A DNA stretch of 64,000 bases from Streptomyces liliiviolaceus. GTDB taxonomy: Bacteria > Actinomycetota > Actinomycetes > Streptomycetales > Streptomycetaceae. The stretch spans positions 7,998,001 to 8,062,000 of the forward strand of contig NZ_JAGPYQ010000001.1 of the NCBI RefSeq assembly GCF_018070025.1. Reading direction: 5' to 3'. This document shows positions 45,692-54,071 of this stretch, one piece after another. Made by a program: the position numbers and the translations under genes. The notes under the pieces were generated by a model. That model saw only the letters and a program-made list of their open reading frames with translations. It was not told the origin of the DNA and did not search any database. How positions within the stretch are numbered: the first letter of the stretch is position 1; each line of letters starts with the position of its first letter.

Positions 45692-48600
45692 TCAGGCTGC
45701 CGTATAGGCCGCCGCCAGCTTCTCCACCGCCCGCGCATAGCGCCCCGTGAGCAGCAGATGATCCGCGTCGGCGAACGGCTTGGCCACCGCCGAAGTGATC
45801 CCCTGCCCGACCTTCTGCTGGACGATCAGCCTCGCCTTGCCGACGATCGCGCGCCCCGCCTCCTCGGCCCCGGCGCGCTCGGCGAGCGAGGCCGCGACGG
45901 CAAGACCCTTCAGAGTCGCGAGCCCACCCGACGGCACCTTCGTGAGCGTCGTCAGCCCCCACCCGTACGGGAACTGCGGGTCGTACGCCGAGTCGCCGAC
46001 GTTGATCGGCAGCTGCGCCTCGGACTTCGGCCAGGTCACGGGCAGCTGACCGGTGAAGGCCCGCTTCCCGTAGAGCACGTCCGCGACCCCGTCGCCCTCC
46101 GTGCCCGGCAGCCAGGACGCGACGAGCGCGTCGATGTCACCGAGCTGGTCGCCGATGAGCTGCGGCCGGCCCGAGACGACGAGCACCACGCACTTCATGG
46201 CGCCGCACACCGTGTCGACGGCGGCCCTGTCCGCGGCCGTCAGCGCCAGGTCGTTGCCGTTGCCGACGTCGCCGACGCCCTCCGCGTACGGGGTCTCTCC
46301 GACGACCACGACCCCCACGTCATGCCCTCCGGTCGGCGCGGAGGCGTCCTTGGAGTAGGTGACGGAGCCGCCCGCCTTGCGCACCCCCTCCAGGATCGTC
46401 GTCCCGTCGGTGGTGTCTCCGGACGAGCCCTGCCAGGTGACGGTCCAGCCGCCGGTCTGGTTGCCGATGTCGTCGGCGTTGGACCCGGCGACGTACACCT
46501 TCTGGGACTTCTTCAGCGGCAGCACCCCGCCCGCGTTCTTCAGCAGGACCTGGGACTCGGCGGCGGCCTCGCGGGCCACGGCCCGGTGCTTGGCCGAGCC
46601 GATCGCCGAGGCGCCGCTCGTGTCGGCGTACGGCTTCTCGAAGAGGCCCAGCTCGAACTTCTGCGTGAGGATGCGCGACACGGCGTCGTCGATCCGCTTC
46701 TCGCTCACCCGTCCCGCCCGCACCTCGTCGAGGAGCGTGGCGTGGAAGTCCTTGTACGCGTACGGGACCATGATCATGTCGAGGCCGGCGTTGATCGACG
46801 TACGGACGTCGCTCGCGTAGTCGCCGGGGATCTGGTCGATGGCCTGCCAGTCGCTGATCACGAAGCCGTCGAAGCCCATGCGGTCCTTGAGGACTCCGTT
46901 GATCATGTCGGCGCGGGCGTGCATCTTCACCGCGCCCTTGCCGTCGCCGAGGATGTCCAGCGAGGAGTACGACGGCATGAACGTGCCCACGCCCCGGTCC
47001 ACCGCGTCCTGGTACGGGGCCAGGTGGACGGCCTCCAGCTCCTGTCGGGTGACCTTGGTGACGCCCTGGTCGATCGTGTACGAGCCGGTCGTGGACGAGC
47101 CGAACTCCGTACCGCCGTCGCCGACGAAGTGCTTGGCGGTGGCGAGGACCTTGTCGTTCCTCTTCAGGTCCCGGCCGTCGGCGGCGCCCTGCAGGCCCTG
47201 GATGACGGTCTCCATGGACTCGACCAGTGCCGGGTCCTCACCGAACGACTCGTAGGTGCGGCCCCAGCGTTCGTCGCGCGCCACGCACAGGCAGGGCGCG
47301 AAGTCCCACGGGATGCCGGTGGCGCGGACCTCGGCGGCGGTCACCTTGCCCGCGTCGTGGGCGACTTGGGGGTCGCGCGTGGCGCCGATGCCGATGTTGT
47401 GCGGCAGGATCGTGGCGCCGACGAGGTTGTTGTGGCCGTGCACGGCGTCCACGCCGTAGATGAGCGGGATCTGGAACCGGGTCGCCTGCGCCCGGAGTTG
47501 GAAGCCGTCGATCATCTTCGCCCAGGCCGCGGGCGTGTTCGGGGTCGGCGTGGAGCCGCCGCCGGAGAGCAGCGAGCCGAGGTCGTACGCGGCGATGTCG
47601 CCCGGCGCGGTGAGCGCGCCCCGCTCGGCCTGGGTCATCTGGCCGGCCTTCTCGGCGGGGGACAGCCGGGACAGCAGGTCGGCGACCCGCTTCTTCACCG
47701 GCAACTTCGCGTCCAGGTACGGGAGTCCGTGGGCGTCGATGACGACCTGCGGGTTCTCGGCGGGGGCCTTGGCGCCGGTGACCGTCAGCTTCAGCGGGAC
47801 GGTCTCGGCGTTCTCGGCCGCCTTGTCCCGCAGGGTCGCCACGGTCACCGTCCGCGAGGCGCCCGAGGCCGTACCGGCCGGGAAGGTCAGCTCGCCCTTG
47901 ACCGGGGTGTAGTCCTTGCCGGACTCGCCGGTGCCGCCGGCCGTCTCGTACGCGACGGTGACCGGCTCCTCGATCGGCGCGGAGCCGGTGGTGGCGACCG
48001 TGATCTTCACGGCGGCCGGGCGGCCCTCCTTCACCGGGTACACGGCGGCGTCGGTGACGACGTTCGCGCGCAGTGCCTGGTCGGCCTTGCCGTACAACTC
48101 CACGCCGTCCATGGCGAACCGGTCCCTGGCGCCGACCGGGAGCGTGAGCGCGTAACCCCACATCTCGGTGAGGCCGAGGACCTGGTCGATGCCGCCGACG
48201 GGCTGGTAGTCCGTGCGGTAGACGAAGTCGGTGAACGGGATCTCCACCTGCTTCCAGCCGGTGAAGTCGTCGGTGAAGGACGTCGTCCACAGCTCGGAGG
48301 CCTCGCCGTTGGCGCCGCCGTCCTTCAGCTCGAAGTTGACCTTCTTGCCGTTGTCGCGGCCGTCCCACCAGAAGCGGATGCCCTTGCTGGCCGACCAGTC
48401 GTGGGCCGGCTCGGCGAAGGCGAAGTCGTGGGTGAAGCCTCCGTAGCCGCTGATGTCGTACGTGCCGGCCAGGACCTTGTCGCCCTGCGGTGCGTCGTCG
48501 CGGGCGGCGAGCTCCAGCGTGGGCGGGTCGTCCGCGTCGCTGCCCCAGGTGAAGATGCCCTCCGCGGGCGGGTTCGCGAAGGGGATCTCGCCCTCGAAGT

Positions 48601-48712
48601 TGTCCACGGGGACGGGGGCGGGGTCGTCGGCTCCGGAAGCTGGGGTCGCCGTGGCGAACGGCAGCAGGCCGGTCAGCAGGGTGGCGGAGACGAGCAGGGC
48701 GGTTCTTCGCAT
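45692..48712 (-). CDS. Secreted glycoside hydrolase family 3 (exo-beta-glucanase/glucosidase type)
   Basis: The 1006-residue exported enzyme has a Sec signal (about 1-28), a beta-sandwich carbohydrate-binding-like domain (FEGEIPFANPPAEGIFTWGS to about 210), a Calx-beta-like domain (AVYPVKEGRPAAVKITVATT) and the GH3 N-domain. That domain has GVDAVHGHNNLVGATILPHN, KHFVGDGGT and the nucleophile motif GFDGFVISDWQAID. The GH3 C-domain begins near SQVLLKNAGGVLPLKK. A short Ala-rich C-terminal extension follows. The plan matches ExoP/barley ExoI-like enzymes acting on beta-glucans. A palindrome at 48759 may control it. Confidence 0.93.
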   Translation of the reverse strand: MRRTALLVSATLLTGLLPFATATPASGADDPAPVPVDNFEGEIPFANPPAEGIFTWGSDADDPPTLELAARDDAPQGDKVLAGTYDISGYGGFTHDFAFAEPAHDWSASKGIRFWWDGRDNGKKVNFELKDGGANGEASELWTTSFTDDFTGWKQVEIPFTDFVYRTDYQPVGGIDQVLGLTEMWGYALTLPVGARDRFAMDGVELYGKADQALRANVVTDAAVYPVKEGRPAAVKITVATTGSAPIEEPVTVAYETAGGTGESGKDYTPVKGELTFPAGTASGASRTVTVATLRDKAAENAETVPLKLTVTGAKAPAENPQVVIDAHGLPYLDAKLPVKKRVADLLSRLSPAEKAGQMTQAERGALTAPGDIAAYDLGSLLSGGGSTPTPNTPAAWAKMIDGFQLRAQATRFQIPLIYGVDAVHGHNNLVGATILPHNIGIGATRDPQVAHDAGKVTAAEVRATGIPWDFAPCLCVARDERWGRTYESFGEDPALVESMETVIQGLQGAADGRDLKRNDKVLATAKHFVGDGGTEFGSSTTGSYTIDQGVTKVTRQELEAVHLAPYQDAVDRGVGTFMPSYSSLDILGDGKGAVKMHARADMINGVLKDRMGFDGFVISDWQAIDQIPGDYASDVRTSINAGLDMIMVPYAYKDFHATLLDEVRAGRVSEKRIDDAVSRILTQKFELGLFEKPYADTSGASAIGSAKHRAVAREAAAESQVLLKNAGGVLPLKKSQKVYVAGSNADDIGNQTGGWTVTWQGSSGDTTDGTTILEGVRKAGGSVTYSKDASAPTGGHDVGVVVVGETPYAEGVGDVGNGNDLALTAADRAAVDTVCGAMKCVVLVVSGRPQLIGDQLGDIDALVASWLPGTEGDGVADVLYGKRAFTGQLPVTWPKSEAQLPINVGDSAYDPQFPYGWGLTTLTKVPSGGLATLKGLAVAASLAERAGAEEAGRAIVGKARLIVQQKVGQGITSAVAKPFADADHLLLTGRYARAVEKLAAAYTAA

Positions 48713-48758
48713 GGACCTTCCCTTGGCTCAGGCTTTGACGGGGGTGACCTCGCGGGGC

Positions 48759-48779
48759 TTAAATCACGCCGTGAGTTAA
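48759..48779. promoter_or_regulatory. 21-bp palindromic operator candidate upstream of the GH3 gene
   Basis: TTAA-A-TCAC and GTGA-G-TTAA flank GCC, a dyad with one mismatch, 46 bases before the GH3 start. Its AT-rich ends stand out in this DNA. A LacI- or GntR-type sugar regulator is the natural suspect, but none is encoded nearby. Confidence 0.55.
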
Positions 48780-48834
48780 CTGACGCCCCGCGAGGGCGTC
48801 AAGCCTTCGCGCCGAATCCGGGGACGGGGGTTTT

Positions 48835-49026
48835 CGCCCCCGCCGCCCCTACCCTTCCCGTCACTGACTCGGGGGCCAGCCCCCGAACCCCCGGTCCTCA
48901 AACGCCGGACGGGCTGAAAACGATTCAGCCCGTCCGGCGTTTGAGGACGAGCGCGCAGCGCGACAAGGGGGGCGAGGGGGCGCAGCCCCCATGCGTGGTC
49001 GGGAACGGGTAGGGGCGGCGGGGGCG
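48835..49026. repeat. Large composite palindrome between cimA and the GH3 gene
   Basis: The centre (48894-48948) has perfect 25-bp arms containing CGCCGGACGGGCTGAA around AACGA. Outside it, a CGCCGCCCCTACCC block (48835-48860) is repeated in inverted form at 49000-49026. The right half (48967-49026) recurs almost unchanged at 56699-56758. It sits right after the cimA stop and should terminate cimA. Confidence 0.88.
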
Positions 49027-49038
49027 AGGAAAAGGGAG

Positions 49039-50643
49039 CTACGCCGGCGGCTCGACACCCGCCCGCAGCAAGCCGTACGTGTACGCATCCTCCAGCGCCT
49101 GCCACGACGCAGCGATCACGTTCTTCGCGACGCCTACCGTCGACCACTCCCCCGCCCCGTCCGACGTGGAGATGAGGACGCGCGTCGTGGACTCCGTGCC
49201 GTGCTTGCCCTCCAGGATGCGGACCTTGTAGTCGACCAGTTCCAGCTTGGCGAGCTGGGGGTACAGGGTCTCCAGGGCCACCCGCAGCGCCCGGTCGAGC
49301 GCGTTGACCGGCCCGTTCCCCTCCGCCGTGGCGACGATCCGCTCGCCCTTGGCGAAGAGCTTCACCGTCGCCTCGTTGGCGTGGCTGCCGTCGGGCCGGT
49401 CCTCCACGATGGCGCGCCAGGACTCGACGTCGAAGTACCTGCGGGCCTTGCCCTCGGCCTCCTCGCGCAGGAGGAGTTCGAAGGACGCGTCCGCGGCTTC
49501 GTACGTGTAGCCCTGCAGTTCGCGCTCCTTGACCCGGCTCACGACCCGGCCGATCAGCTCGCGGTCGCCGCCGAGGTCGACGCCGAGTTCCTTGCCCTTG
49601 AGCTCGATGGAGGCGCGGCCCGCCATGTCGGAGACGAGCATCCGCATGGTGTTGCCGACCAGTTCGGGGTCGATGTGCTGGTAGAGGTCCGGGTCGACCT
49701 TGATGGCCGAGGCGTGCAGGCCCGCCTTGTGGGCGAAGGCCGAGACACCCACGTACGGCTGGTGCGTGGACGGGGTCAGGTTCACGACCTCGGCGATCGC
49801 GTGCGAGATGCGGGTCATCTCGGACAGCGCGCCCTCGGGGAGGACCTTCTTGCCGTACTTCAGCTCCAGGGCGGCGACGACCGGGAAGAGGTTGGAGTTG
49901 CCGACGCGCTCGCCGTAGCCGTTGGCCGTGCACTGGACGTGGGTGGCGCCCGCGTCGACCGCGGCGAGGGTGTTGGCGACGGCGCAGCCCGTGTCGTCCT
50001 GGGCGTGGATGCCCAGGCGCGCCCCGGTGTCGGCGAGGACGGTGGCGACGACGGCCTGGACCTGGGCGGGCAGCATGCCGCCGTTGGTGTCGCACAGGAC
50101 GACGACGTCGGCGCCGGCCTCCGCGGCGGCCCGCACGACGGCCTTCGCGTACTGCGGGTTCGCCCGGTAGCCGTCGAAGAAGTGCTCGCAGTCGACGAAG
50201 ACGCGGCGGCCCTCGGAACGCAGGTGGGAGACGGTGTCGCGGACCATCTCCAGGTTCTCTTCGAGGGTGGTGCGCAGCGCCAGTTCCACATGCCGGTCGT
50301 GGGACTTGGCGACGAGCGTGACGACGGGTGCGCCGGACTCGACGAGCGCCTTGACCTGCGGGTCCTCGCTCGCCTTGCCGCCCGCCCGGCGGGTTGCCCC
50401 GAAGGCGACGAGCTGGGCGTGCTTGAAGTCGATCTCCTGCTGGGCACGGGCGAAGAACTCGGTGTCGCGCGGGTTCGCACCCGGCCACCCGCCCTCGATG
50501 AAGCCCACGCCGAAGTCGTCCAGGTGCCGTGCGATGGCCAGCTTGTCCGCGACGGTGAGGTTGATGCCCTCACGCTGCGCGCCGTCGCGCAGGGTGGTGT
50601 CGAAGACGTGGAACGAATCGTCGAGCTCGCTGGTTTCGGTCAT
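49039..50643 (-). CDS. cimA: Citramalate synthase
   Basis: The 534-residue DRE-TIM enzyme condenses pyruvate with acetyl-CoA, opening the threonine-independent route to isoleucine. Marks are FDTTLRDGAQREGINLTVAD (about 14-33), HAQDDTGCAVANTLAAV, HKAGLHASAIK, and a C-terminal LeuA-dimer regulatory domain (VDYKVRILEGKHGTESTTRV). The family is easily confused with 2-isopropylmalate synthase; DGAQREGI and the long C domain favour CimA. The ATG at 50643 follows AGGAG. A leader with an Ile-Ile peptide and a terminator precedes it. Confidence 0.93.
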   Translation of the reverse strand: MTETSELDDSFHVFDTTLRDGAQREGINLTVADKLAIARHLDDFGVGFIEGGWPGANPRDTEFFARAQQEIDFKHAQLVAFGATRRAGGKASEDPQVKALVESGAPVVTLVAKSHDRHVELALRTTLEENLEMVRDTVSHLRSEGRRVFVDCEHFFDGYRANPQYAKAVVRAAAEAGADVVVLCDTNGGMLPAQVQAVVATVLADTGARLGIHAQDDTGCAVANTLAAVDAGATHVQCTANGYGERVGNSNLFPVVAALELKYGKKVLPEGALSEMTRISHAIAEVVNLTPSTHQPYVGVSAFAHKAGLHASAIKVDPDLYQHIDPELVGNTMRMLVSDMAGRASIELKGKELGVDLGGDRELIGRVVSRVKERELQGYTYEAADASFELLLREEAEGKARRYFDVESWRAIVEDRPDGSHANEATVKLFAKGERIVATAEGNGPVNALDRALRVALETLYPQLAKLELVDYKVRILEGKHGTESTTRVLISTSDGAGEWSTVGVAKNVIAASWQALEDAYTYGLLRAGVEPPA

Positions 50644-50753
50644 GGTTCAAGGCTCCTGAGGATCAGATCTCGGTCGGTACCGGAATGACCGGCTCCGCCG
50701 TCCCCACATGGTCCCTCGCGCTCTCGCCTCCGGCTGAGGGTGGGCCAGAAAAG

Positions 50754-50780
50754 CGAAAAACCCCTCGCGGGTGCGAGAGG
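50754..50780 (-). terminator. Terminator/attenuator upstream of cimA
   Basis: On the minus strand CCTCTCGC and GCGAGGGG pair (one T-G) around ACCC, followed by TTTTTCGCTTTT. A U-run hairpin ahead of a gene, not after one, signals attenuation; about 110 bases separate it from the cimA ATG. Confidence 0.7.
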
Positions 50781-50834
50781 TCTGCGCGCGGGTCGAGACG
50801 ACGGTGTCCACCCGTACCTGGTCGTACGTGGTGG

Positions 50835-50870
50835 TCACTGCGGACCGGCGCGCCTGCTGCCAATAATCAT
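50835..50870 (-). CDS. Putative Ile leader peptide of cimA (MIIGSRRAGPQ)
   Basis: An 11-codon ORF starts ATG-ATT-ATT. ATT is a rare Ile codon in this high-GC genome, and two in a row at the head of a short ORF 55 bases before an intrinsic terminator is what an isoleucine-sensing leader would need. No strong ribosome site is visible, so the call stays tentative. Confidence 0.4.
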   Translation of the reverse strand: MIIGSRRAGPQ

Positions 50871-50973
50871 GGCGAACGAGAGCACGGAGGCAGTCTGGCA
50901 CAGACCTCCTCCGTGCTCACCGTCCGTCTCAGGATGCGAGCACTCGGTTGATCACCGGTGGATCATCGGTGCG

Positions 50974-52227
50974 TCACCGCAGGTGGCGGACGAACACGTC
51001 GGTGCCGTCGTTCGTGTCGCCGGCCGGGATCAGCGACGGGTCCGCGGACCGGAAGGCGATGCGGCGGGCGCCGTCGGCGATCCGGCCCGGCAGGACGTCG
51101 GCGGTGGCCGTGCCGCCGGTGGTGTCGGGCGTGACCAGGACGGTGGTGCCCGTCTTCAGGTCCCGCAGGTAGACGGGCCACTCCTTGCCGTACTGGGCGC
51201 CCGCCTCCGTCACCTCCGTCATGAACGTGACGTACCGCCCGTCGGCACTCACCGCGGGGTTACGGGTGTAGGCCTCACCGGGGCCGCCCTGGGTGCCGTG
51301 GATGCGGCGGTTGGTGCCGGTGGCGAGGTCGTGCACGAAGACGTTCCAGGCGCCGTCGGTGTCGTCGGGCACCAGGTGGGTGTCCCTGGACTCGAAGACG
51401 ACCGTACGGCCGTCGCCGCTGAGGGACGGGCGCAGCGACTCCTTCTCGGTGGCCGAGCCGTCGTGGGAGCGGTCGGCCTGGACGCGCTCGCCGGTGCGGC
51501 GGTCGTACACCCAGACGTCCCCCCAGTCGTCGCCGCGCGGACCGTTGGCGTAGTTGTACTGGTAGACGACGCGGCGGCCGTCGTCGCTGACCGTCGGCTC
51601 GAAGGCGTTGCGCGGCTCCCAGGTGGGCCGCGGGTGGCTGATCCGCTCGGTGGTGCCGGCGGTCCGGTCGCGCAGGAAGACGACGGAGCCCTCGCCGGTC
51701 CCGTTCAGCGTGTAGACGGCGTACCGGCCGTTCGGGCTGACGGAGACCGCGCCGGGCGGGCCGGAGAAGCCCTCGGGGATCTCGATGCCGAACTTCTCCT
51801 GCCGGCCCGTGCGCAGGTCGAGGAGCGACACGTCGCCGGACGCGGAGTACACGAGCCGGCCGTCGTCCAGGGCCGCCACCACGTCGCCGAAGCCCGCGAA
51901 ACGGGTCGTGTCGGTGCGCAGGTCGCGCAGGTACATGCCCCCGTGCGGGACGTTCGGGTCGAGGTCGTCGGCGTCCGAGGAGAAGGCGACGTACCGGCCG
52001 TTGCGGCTGATGGCGGCGTCGTCCGAGGCCCCGTCGCCCGCTCTCCCGTCGGGTGTGACGCTGACCGGCTCGGTGCGCGGTGCGGCGTGCGGGACGCCGG
52101 GCGCGGCGTTCGCCGCGGTGCCCGTCAGAGCCGTCGTGGTCAGCGCGGCGGCGACGAGAGCCTTGGCGAGTGCGGTGCGGGTGGTCGTGCGGGTGCTGGT
52201 GCGGGTGGTGCGCGTGCTGGCGTACAA
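50974..52227 (-). CDS. Secreted TolB/PD40-type beta-propeller protein
   Basis: The 417-residue protein has an odd Thr/Arg-rich n-region (TRTTRTSTRTTTRT) before a Sec-type hydrophobic core ending TAANAAP. The rest is a propeller of repeated blades with SxNGRYVAFSSD-type motifs (ISRNGRYVAFSSDADDL, VSPNGRYAVYTLNG, VSADGRYVTFMTE) and ADxxxxDVFVRHLR at the end. It is probably an extracellular binding protein; no enzyme motif is seen. The start is TTG at 52227, six bases after AGGGGG. It lies between cimA and the tetR gene on the same strand. Confidence 0.85.
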   Translation of the reverse strand: MYASTRTTRTSTRTTTRTALAKALVAAALTTTALTGTAANAAPGVPHAAPRTEPVSVTPDGRAGDGASDDAAISRNGRYVAFSSDADDLDPNVPHGGMYLRDLRTDTTRFAGFGDVVAALDDGRLVYSASGDVSLLDLRTGRQEKFGIEIPEGFSGPPGAVSVSPNGRYAVYTLNGTGEGSVVFLRDRTAGTTERISHPRPTWEPRNAFEPTVSDDGRRVVYQYNYANGPRGDDWGDVWVYDRRTGERVQADRSHDGSATEKESLRPSLSGDGRTVVFESRDTHLVPDDTDGAWNVFVHDLATGTNRRIHGTQGGPGEAYTRNPAVSADGRYVTFMTEVTEAGAQYGKEWPVYLRDLKTGTTVLVTPDTTGGTATADVLPGRIADGARRIAFRSADPSLIPAGDTNDGTDVFVRHLR

Positions 52228-52349
52228 AAGAATCCCCCTGGTTTCCCCGTAGCGCTCGTCCCCCGGCCCTGCGCCGAGGGCTCATCCGATGCAAACGCAC
52301 CGCCGGGCAGGGGTCAATCCGTCATATCGCGTACAACCCGGACGTGCGT

Positions 52350-52976
52350 TCAGGCGTCCGGGGGCGTCTTCGAGGGCGTCGGCGGGCGCAGCGCCTCGTC
52401 CAGGAACTCGCTTACGTGGCCGAGGACCTGCCCCCGGTCCGTCCCCCGCAGGCCGATCGCCACATGGATGGAGAAGCCGTCGAGTAGGGCGCGCAGGCGG
52501 GTGGCGAAGCGGTCGGGGTCGACCGGCCGGAACTCGCCGCGCGAGACGCCCTCCGCGAGCAGTGCCACCAGGTCGCGGTGCCAGGCGCCCTCGATCGCGG
52601 CCTGGCGGTCGCGGGCGTCGTCGTCGGCGTTCTGCGAGCGGTTCCAGACTTCGAGCCAGAGGGTCCAGTGCGGATCGCGGTGGCCGCCGGGCACGTACAG
52701 GTCGACGTACGCGTCGAGGCGTTCGCGCGCCGGAGCCGCCCGGGTCAGCAGCCGGCCCCGCTCGGTGCCGAGCAGGCCCTCGCTCCATTCGAGGGTGCGC
52801 AGCAGCAACTCGTCCTTGGAGCGGAAGTAGTAGAGGAGATGGCCGCTGCTCATCCCGACCTCCCCGCCGAGCGCCGCCATGGTGAGCTTCTCCAGCCCAC
52901 GCTCGGCGATCATTCCCATGGCCGCGGCGAGGACGTCCTCACGGGGCGGCGCGGTGTTGCGCCGACGGGTGGTCAC
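52350..52976 (-). CDS. TetR-family regulator of the urease/agmatine operon
   Basis: The 208-residue regulator has the TetR helix-turn-helix MAALGGEVGMSSGHLLYYFRSK (about 33-54, given as a region) and a BetI-like ligand domain (RERLDAYVDLYVPGGHRD; WLEVWNRSQND-like). BetI-type repressors often control polyamine, choline or urea-related genes. The GTG at 52976 overlaps the deiminase stop, making it the last gene of the operon. It could bind the direct repeats before the urease genes. Confidence 0.88.
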   Translation of the reverse strand: MTTRRRNTAPPREDVLAAAMGMIAERGLEKLTMAALGGEVGMSSGHLLYYFRSKDELLLRTLEWSEGLLGTERGRLLTRAAPARERLDAYVDLYVPGGHRDPHWTLWLEVWNRSQNADDDARDRQAAIEGAWHRDLVALLAEGVSRGEFRPVDPDRFATRLRALLDGFSIHVAIGLRGTDRGQVLGHVSEFLDEALRPPTPSKTPPDA

Positions 52977-54061
52977 CGTGCCTCCTCGCGGCCGGCCTTC
53001 GGCTGCTGCTGGGTGATGCAGTGGATGCCGCCGCCGCCCGCGAAGATCGCCCGTGCGTCCACCAGCGTGACCGTCCGGTCGGGGAACAGACGGCGGAAGA
53101 TGCCGGCCGCGGTCTCGTCGCGCGGGTCGTCGAAGGCGCAGAGGACGACTCCGCCGTTGCAGAGGTAGTGGTTGATGTACGAGTAGTCGGCCCAGTGGCC
53201 GTCGGCCTCCAGGACCGTCGGGGCGGGCACCTCGACGACCTCGACGCGCCGGCCGCGCGCGTCGGTCGCGGACCGCAGCAGCCCGATGATCTCCTTCGAC
53301 ACCTCGTGGTCGGGGTGGGCCGGGTCGGGCTGGGAGTGCGCGACGACGACTCCGGGGCGGGCGAAGGCGGCGACGATGTCCACGTGTCCGAGGGTGCCGA
53401 AACTGTCGGGGGCCCCGTGGTCCCCTGCGCCGGGCGGGGCCGGGTAGTCGCCGGTCAGGCCGCGTGGGAGCCAGATCGCCTTGCGGGTGCCGAGCATGCC
53501 GTGGATCTCGGCCTCGACCTCCTCGCGGGTCCAGCCGGGGTTGCGCTCGGGCCCGAGCTGCACGGTCTCGGTCAGCAGGACCGTGCCCTCGCCGTCGACA
53601 TGGATCGCGCCGCCCTCGTTGACGAGCGCCGAGGCGTACGTACGGGCGCCGGCGAGGTCCGACACGTACGCCCCGATCGTGGCGTCGTGCTCCCAGCGGG
53701 CCCAGGCCTGCGCGCCCCAGCCGTTGAACGTCCAGTCCACGGCGGCGAGTTCGCCCTCGGCCCCGGTGAGGAAGGTGGGGCCGATGTCCCGCATCCAGGC
53801 GTCGTCGAGGTCGTGCTCGACGGTGTCGATGCCGGGGCCCAGCAGGGCTCGGGCCTCCGCGGACCGGCCGGGTCCGCACACGACCGTGACCGGCTCGAAG
53901 CGGCGTACCGCGCGGGCCACCGCCGCCCAGGCAGCGCATGCCTCGGCGAGGTCGGCGGGGTCGTCGAAGGTGGGGTTCGGGCCCGGCCACGCCATCCAGG
54001 TGCGTTCGTGCGGGGCCCACTCGGCGGGCATGCGGAAGCCGTCGGCGGCAGCGGTCGTCAT
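52973..54061 (-). CDS. aguA: Agmatine deiminase
   Basis: The 362-residue peptidylarginine-deiminase-family enzyme hydrolyses agmatine to N-carbamoylputrescine and ammonia. Marks are MPAEWAPHERTWMAWPGPN near the N terminus, DDAWMRDIGPTFL, NEGGAIHVDGEGTVLLTE, the catalytic His in GTLGHVDIVAAF and the catalytic Cys in FAGGGGIHCITQQQP. The ATG at 54061 lies 10 bases after the ureC stop. It is coupled to the TetR gene by GTGA overlap. No N-carbamoylputrescine amidase gene is next to it. Confidence 0.93.
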   Translation of the reverse strand: MTTAAADGFRMPAEWAPHERTWMAWPGPNPTFDDPADLAEACAAWAAVARAVRRFEPVTVVCGPGRSAEARALLGPGIDTVEHDLDDAWMRDIGPTFLTGAEGELAAVDWTFNGWGAQAWARWEHDATIGAYVSDLAGARTYASALVNEGGAIHVDGEGTVLLTETVQLGPERNPGWTREEVEAEIHGMLGTRKAIWLPRGLTGDYPAPPGAGDHGAPDSFGTLGHVDIVAAFARPGVVVAHSQPDPAHPDHEVSKEIIGLLRSATDARGRRVEVVEVPAPTVLEADGHWADYSYINHYLCNGGVVLCAFDDPRDETAAGIFRRLFPDRTVTLVDARAIFAGGGGIHCITQQQPKAGREEAR

Positions 54062-54071
54062 CGGGTGATCC

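Larger units (their letters stand above)
50644..50973 (-). promoter_or_regulatory. cimA leader region with hairpin, leader ORF and attenuator
   Basis: Reading toward cimA: a strong hairpin (AGCACGGAGG/CCTCCGTGCT arms, 50881-50917), a short ORF with tandem Ile codons (50835-50870), a candidate antiterminator strand CGGGTG (plus 50809-50814), a terminator (50754-50780) and the cimA ribosome site. The order is that of a classical amino-acid attenuator. Confidence 0.55.

Noticed and set aside
45608..49012. Plus-strand frame of 1134 codons opposite the GH3 gene
   Set aside because: The minus strand has a complete signal peptide and GH3 motifs; the plus frame is Arg/Gly/Val-rich noise and begins in repeat DNA.
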